Shown here: one piece after another, positions 34,575 to 64,000 of the stretch
Position numbering within the stretch: position 1 is the stretch's first letter
Layout: every line of letters begins with the position of its first letter
Assembly (NCBI GenBank): GCA_012845835.1
Contig: JABAKD010000028.1
Coordinates: 14,354,648-14,418,647, forward strand
DNA: 64,000 nt
Reading direction: 5' to 3'
Source: Undaria pinnatifida
Lineage: Eukaryota > Sar > Phaeophyceae > Laminariales > Alariaceae
Translations under genes and position numbers: made by a program
Notes under the pieces: generated by a model
What the model saw: only the letters and a program-made list of their open reading frames with translations
Told to the model about the DNA's origin: nothing
The model's database searches: none

Positions 34575-34950
34575 CATGCAATGCGGAGATTTGGCGGTGG
34601 TCACCCACGAATTTTGGCCCGCTTCCCACGGATCGGCCGGTGGGTCGACAACGGCCAAACTCGCGGGTCTATTACGGGCCGTGCCATTTAGGCTCCGGTG
34701 AGAATCGGGTCTGTGACGAATCATGTGTATGACAGATATGACGGATGATATGACGGATATGGCGGGTTATATCATCCCGATTCTTGATAAACCCGTGCAT
34801 CGCGGGTTTCGTACGCCCGGCTCGCGAGATTCTCATATCACGGACTTCGGGCGGGCCTGGCCCGTGGGATTTTGAGATGACGGTACTCGGCCCGTAATAG
34901 TTTGTCCACGCTCGGCCCGGCAAGCGGGCCAGAGGCCCGCCCGCGGACAC
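34575..34950. mobile_element. Palindromic GGCCCG element with long imperfect inverted repeats
   Basis: The left arm (ttggcccgctt...cggccggtggg...ctattacgggccgtg, 34612-34683) and the right arm (34865-34925, reverse complement tggcccgcttgccgggccgag...ctattacgggccgag) pair imperfectly. The middle is degenerate gatatgacgg repeats. The GGCCCG-rich ends resemble those of hAT-type non-autonomous elements. This is a composition-level resemblance only. Confidence 0.5.
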
Positions 34951-35375
34951 AGCCTTGGGGAATCAAGAGCCCCTCGGAGTTGTCACGCTTTCCAATTCCG
35001 TCCTACGATACCGTCGATGCGCATACCATGCATATAACTTGCCCACCACACACGCCAATACCAGGCAAATATAAATGAAATGACATTATTCCTATTCAAT
35101 ACGCACTCACCTCTTCTTCCATGTTTCGTTGTATTCCACTTAGACGAACGCCTCGTGATGGCGACGGTTGTTTGGTGGTAAACAACTATTTATTGCCTTT
35201 CCTCGGCCACGGAGCGCGTGTAGGCATTGCAACATAAGTTGAGCCAACCAATGTGTCACCGGATACACGTATGTCATGGACTGCATCATGGAGTGCATCA
35301 CGGAGTGCACCACGGTTTGATTCAACGCTTGCAATAGGGGTGAAGTTTTTTCGCTGAAACGTATTCTGAAGGACG

Positions 35376-35935
35376 TGGCTCCTCAACCCCTTTAGAACCC
35401 CAATATCCCGCCCCATACTAATTCCAACTGAATTATCCAAAAACGGGTTTTCCAGTTGTAAAGGCGTCAATCGTCGGAACTTCCTTCTTTATTGGCAATA
35501 TACTGCTCTGGGCCGAAATAGAGGTGGCGTTGGTGAAAACCGAAATATAGGTGGTGTTTACGCGTTTGACACCTTATCAGATTATAAAGCTGTTTTGCAC
35601 CAGCAAGACTTAGTAGTAGGAGTATTTGATACATCAACCAGAGAGCAAGAAAAACAAACAAACAGGGGATGGATGTATAACATCCCCGGTTTTTCGCCCA
35701 CGAGCGAATTCATGTAGGTGGCATTGGTGAAAAAACGAAATATAGGTGACGTTACGCGTTTGACACCTTATTATGTAGCTGTTCGGCACCAAGAGGCAGG
35801 AATATATGTTCGAATGTCAGCCAGGGGACAAAAAAAAACGGGGTAAAAATAGGGGATGAACGAATAAAATCCCCAGGTCTTCGCTCCAAACGAAATTCTA
35901 CCGGTAGTGGTTTTCCACCAGTTAAAACGGTCGAA
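35376..35935. repeat. Family C copy 3 (inverted) and a tandem pair of about 200-bp units
   Basis: 35376-35460 on the reverse strand reads aaacccgtttttggata...tggaattagtatggggcggg...tctaaaggggttgagg, the best-preserved family C copy. It is followed by two tandem units sharing gtggcgttggtgaaaaccgaaatataggtg...ttacgcgtttgacacctta (about 35523 and 35715). Confidence 0.6.
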
Positions 35936-37650
35936 CTCACAGCTGATGTAAACAATTTTATAGCATGCGCTCAGGGTTCCCTAGCCAGTAAAAGGGTGCA
36001 ATGCAGTGGGCAGCTACTCCCTTGGGTTGTCCGTTCGGACACCTTGTTGTTGGCTTGAGAGGGAGCACGACGACAGCAATAACGAATGCCTAGCTAGATA
36101 GTACAGGTACCTGGTGTTGCTCTCTCGCTGTTGGTGCCAGCAAACAAATGCGGCCACGTAACATCAATACGCGGCCTACAGAGTACACCGCATCCGCATT
36201 CATCTGTGATTCATCACATTCACTCGAGGAAGGTTGCAAATAAACGGCATTTTCGTCGGATCTGACACAAAAAGCACGTCGAGGAGGCGATCAGCCAAGG
36301 CAAAGGACTCATATTCGTCCTGCGCGGTACCTCAATGGTAGATGTCTAGAGCTATCGAACTAATTCTGAACAATTACCGCACGCACGAGTTAACACAGGC
36401 AAAGAAAACCAAACTTTGAAGGGCCAAAGAGGCGATCAGCAGAGGCAACCACCCCGTCTCATGCGGGTTGCGAAAACGAGATTTACATTATAAACAGAGC
36501 TAAGACACTACTAGCACCACGACGGAAAACCATCTGCCATACTACAACAAGTATAGTACAGGACACCCGATAACAAGCAAGGAACTAAGAAACCCACGGG
36601 AAAATATCGGGAGCCGTTTTACTGAAGTTTGTGTCCAACGCATTCTCTCCCGAATAAGAAATTCAGCCCGGGTCGGCGTTTCTGTTTATCATTAGGTGCC
36701 CTATACTGCATCTGGTGTACTGTATACATACAATGTCACGATACGCCTACTAATAGGAAACGCTCCGCCTGATAAGTAGTACCTGCTAGGAAAAGGTCTG
36801 CGGAAAACCTCTGTTTCTGGATACAAAACAAGGCCATACACTGGTACCAAGCCCAATCGTCACCAAGGCTATTAATAATCCGAAGTGGCACGATAGCATT
36901 ATGCAAACGAAGTAGTACCGGTATCGGATACCGGGCATAGACTATATACTGCACCCAGATTTTCACTGCGGAGTAGATGCCGCCCGCAAGGCGAGTAGCT
37001 CTGTACGTAGCTCAAAACCTTTTTCGTTGGCGCTACGTAACAAGCGAACGGTCCCATGACAGCGGCGTGTGTCGCGAAATCGAGAAGCATAAAATATGAC
37101 GCTACTGTAGGGTTACAATCATATTTAGACTAGCCAGTCTCACTCCCCTCTACTGCCGAGCATTATTTCATCGAACGAGACACGCGCACACAACCATCAG
37201 ATGCCACGTGACCGAGATGTTTTCCTGGCGGGAGGGGGAGCCTAACGACGGGAAACGCGCAGATCATACCCAATCCATGTCGTTAACGCACAAACCATAC
37301 CCAATGAATCGGAATTGCACAAAAACACATCCAATGTCGTTTCCACACCTCCGCGCTTCCCTGTCGCCATCCCGCTGTGATACCGTGTTACACCGCACCC
37401 CTCTTAGACACGACACTCACCCTCCTCCCTACGGTATATATATATATATGTCGCGCCAGCGACAACGGCCAAGGACTGAAAAGGTTATTGGATCGTCCCC
37501 CTAAGTCCCGCTCCAAACCAATGAACCAATGAACGGTTGACGAAAGGATTGTTATCGGGACCAAGTGCTACTCACTTACGGGTGACATTCCGACGATTAG
37601 CCCACTCCCGACTTGCGAAATACGGTACGGTAACAGTCCCTACCTCCCCT
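35936..37650. other. Intergenic stretch without recognised genes
   Basis: No exon-like frame, tRNA or clear repeat stands out. A short (ta)n run is at 37435-37449. Confidence 0.5.
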
Positions 37651-37687
37651 ACCCTGTCTCCATGCTCTAGTCGGTACCCCTCGCACG

Positions 37688-37940
37688 TGGACTAGCATTG
37701 CGTTCATGCCGCAGTTGATATCCCCCGCGTGTGTCTCGCAGTGCAACACGCCATATACCCTCTCCTGGCCGGTTGACGAGGGCATGTATGTGCTGTACAC
37801 AGTGTTGTACATTTGTTAGCATTGCGTCCATGCCGTAATTGATATCCCCCGCAAAGTGGCCCGCAGTGCAACACGCCACACCCTCTCCTGACTGATTGAC
37901 GAGAGCATGTATGTGCTGTGCATGTGTTGTACATGTGTTG
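37688..37940. repeat. Tandem duplication of about 130 bp
   Basis: ctagcattgcgttcatgccgcagttgatatcccccgc... is repeated from about 37818 as ttagcattgcgtccatgccgtaattgatatcccccgc..., both ending in gagggcatgtatgtgctgt or gagagcatgtatgtgctgt. Open minus-strand frames across it are duplicates and not convincing genes. Confidence 0.8.
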
Positions 37941-38773
37941 TGCACCAAAAACAACATCAGATTCTGCTACATACGATACGGGTAACACTAACGTTTCTGG
38001 GACTCCTGGTTCGAGTAGCTCTCTACGTCGCCCCAACCCGGACTTTAAACGTTCAACTCCATCAACAATCCAACAATCCCGTCGCCTAGCCATAGAGGGC
38101 GGACTACGAAAGAAGAATATTCCAACGATATCGGCCTGCTTCTCAGGTTTAAAAAAAGGCCAAAAAAATGCGATCCCTATCTCAGCGCTTAAATTGGGGT
38201 GGTTCCTACGAGCGGACGACAAGAGGCTGTCCCAATCCACGCCTTACTATGCCCTACCATAAGTGTGCTTGGTATGGCACCGTTCTTTCGCTGCGTTTCC
38301 GGATCTAAGTAAACGCAGGGTAAACCAAGGGCGTCGTTCCCAGCGCAAAAGACGAGCGCCAAACAGCTTTCGAGGTATCGTCGTCGAAGCGCCACAGAAA
38401 GGCCTCGTTGCTTAGCCTCCCGGATACACTTCGCCCTGAAAACTCCCGCGGTCACGAGGGTAACCAAACGCCATGAAATCCTCCCTCCCCCACCCCCAAT
38501 CTACAACAACACCTCGCGCAAAACATCCTTACAAACGCATACACGCATACGATACGGGTGAACTAACATTTTCATGTACGTAGACCTTGTCCAAGAACAG
38601 ACTTCGAGAAAATATGACAGTGCAACAACAATGCTATGGTCTACTAATACTAGCGAAAATAACGCACACTGTTGTGAAAACCAAGAACTTTCTCACGATG
38701 GTTAGTGCAGTCATTAGTTAGGCTGATTGACCATTAGTTGACTACAAGTTGACTATTACACTATAATATAGTA

Positions 38774-38989
38774 CAGTAGCCACACCCCCATTAAGGCGGT
38801 GGTGTGGTGTGGTGGACACTGTACAGACCAATATGACCGCCGCCTTATTGAGGGAAGCCGCCTTATTCTTCCGGGTTTTGAGTACTGTAGTGCAATTCCC
38901 CATTCTCGCCCCGCGATTTTGACCGCCATATATTGGGATGCCGCCTTACTAGCCCCTACTCAGACCGTATTATTGGGGGACCCCTACTG
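38774..38989. mobile_element. TA-flanked MITE, family B, copy 2
   Basis: 216 bases between TA dinucleotides (38772-38773 and 38990-38991). It starts cagtagccacacccccattaaggcgg and ends gtattattgggggacccctactg. The terminal six bases, CAGTAG/CTACTG, are perfectly inverted and the next 20 imperfectly so. Similar inside to 26750-26952 (ccgccttattgagggaagccgccttatt). No transposase, so it is non-autonomous. Confidence 0.72.
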
Positions 38990-39269
38990 TAGTGTAGTGT
39001 AGTACTAGTGCAGTGTAGTGTAGTAATAGTGTATAGTGAGCTAGCGTCTTCGTAATAGGTTAGGAGCCTCGTCAGTCATAAGAAAAGGCAAAAACCGATA
39101 TCTCTACCGTAGCACGCGCTTGCACCCTGCTATTCATAGTTATAACCATATTAACAAAGCACTGTGAATACCAATAATACCAATAATACCAATACCATCC
39201 CACTCTTCGTAACAACAAATACGTTGGCTCCACAAAGAAAAGACGCGTGATAGGTGCACCTTTAAAGGG

Positions 39270-62973
<23,704 letters not shown>

Positions 62974-63139
62974 CTGAGATGGACGATGGCATGGGCAAAT
63001 GGCCGTGTCATCATCGACGAATATTCGTTCCATTCCACTCCACTCCAATTCAGTTCATTTTCCGAAGAAAGGTTTGGGCGCCGGTGCCACTGAACTACTG
63101 CATCATTCGCGAACGAATGAAGGCCTTTCCTCGCCCAAG

Positions 63140-63310
63140 GCCTCACTCCATTCCGAGCCAACAAAGTAAACCAGCATATTTATCGACCAACAGACAAACC
63201 AACACACATGTACGCCAACGGACAAGCCAGCGGATAAACCGCCAGACAAGCCAAGGATAAAGCAATGGACAAATCAACGGGCAAACCAACGGATACATTG
63301 GGCCAGCCAA
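63140..63310. repeat. caaaccaacggacaagcc short repeats
   Basis: Degenerate 16-20 base units. 63311-63946 shows no convincing exon. Confidence 0.7.
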
Positions 63311-63946
63311 AACTACGTCGAAATGAGTGCGCAGAGAGACGGCGCCAAAAGCGTGCCTCTCTGCCTCACGCTTGGTGCTGCAAAAAAAAAAAGGTCACCT
63401 TTGCAAGAAGCCAAGAAGCGAGGGGATGCGCCACTTCTATCCCCTCCATCGCATCCGGCATTTTTCGACCGTCATCACGACGCCCCATGTACTCTTCCCT
63501 TCGCCCCGTACCGTAGAACTTTTCGCAGCAGATGTATAAACCACACGTATGAATACGGAGGTGTAACCGAGCACGAGACACAGGATACGGCAGGGAGATG
63601 TTTACGAGATGTTGGGGTTAACGGGATGGCATCAAAAAATGAAAAAAAAACTATGACGTACCGTTTCGAAAACATCCAACTTATCCATAAACCTAGGACG
63701 CTTCTCGTATGAAGGGTGAAGCCCGAAAAGTGGCATTAATAAATGCACGAAACTACTGCGGCGCTAGTTTTTTTTCCAATATCTCGAAAACAACTAGGCC
63801 ACTTGGCGTATGCTATGATACGATAAACAGCACCCAACGCGATACGCACCATCACCTCCGTGAACAACAGCGTGCTTCTAGAGCGACAGGCTACTAGCAC
63901 TTCGGAGGTTACAACTTAGGAAGGAATCTTAACCCCTACAGAACTA

Positions 63947-64000
63947 CAGTAGCGGTCCCCCTATAATGCCGGTTGGGTAGTGCCGGTTGTCTGCAACAGT
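63947..64000. mobile_element. TA-flanked MITE, family B2, cut by the window end
   Basis: (ta)cagtagcggtccccctataatgccggttgggtagtgccggttg is the undamaged terminal inverted repeat of the element seen at 33388-33570 and resembles the ends of family B at 38774-38989. Confidence 0.65.

Noticed and set aside
37597-38240. Minus-strand frames of 71-178 residues
   Set aside because: They run through a 130-bp tandem duplication and contain its peptide twice. No splice sites or recognisable domain.

Overview
This is a eukaryotic nuclear window. It holds two intron-rich protein genes facing each other tail to tail, plus the end of a possible third gene, in DNA full of transposons and short tandem repeats. 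The best guess is a stramenopile, most likely a brown alga with a large genome. This rests on long repeat-laden introns with ordinary GT-AG sites, tyrosine-recombinase retroelements, moderate GC content and TTAGGG-type telomere motifs. No single marker settles the lineage.

Layout. (1) 1-1100: one recognisable exon of an unidentified plus-strand gene, and a decayed second copy of that exon set among TATGG microsatellites. (2) 1572-33379, plus strand: a complete CTNNBL1 gene (beta-catenin-like 1, an armadillo protein of the Prp19/CDC5L spliceosomal complex) in 14 exons. The exons sum to 2370 bases with compatible phases, giving 789 residues. The protein carries an unusual C-terminal tail of about 240 residues rich in SP/SR, RD and RGG. 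(3) Its 12-kb first intron contains, on the minus strand, a 9.4-kb PAT-like tyrosine-recombinase retrotransposon (2889-12272). Its open reading frames are Gag (probably spliced), reverse transcriptase/RNase H and tyrosine recombinase, and it has textbook split direct repeats. (4) 33.4-39.2 kb: intergenic DNA with miniature inverted-repeat elements and tandem duplications. (5) 39270 to about 62973, minus strand: the C-terminal part of a large gene best explained as the largest TFIIIC subunit (GTF3C1/TFC3 family), with 16 exons placed and the 5' part beyond the window. One of its introns holds a decayed second tyrosine-recombinase retroelement (about 45.95-48.6 kb, plus strand). Another holds a perfect miniature LTR element (40320-41041).

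The most unusual theme is that exon-intron boundaries are copied in tandem. Exons 7, 9, 12 and 13 of CTNNBL1 have decayed copies of their 3' end and donor in the following intron. Exon 14 has copies of its acceptor and 5' end in the preceding intron, with a weaker case at exon 6. The same is seen at two TFIIIC exons and at the leftmost exon. This looks like intron growth by local segmental duplication around splice sites, leaving arrays of decoy splice junctions. Exon calls rest on splice sites, reading phase and remembered family conservation. No alignment or search could be run.
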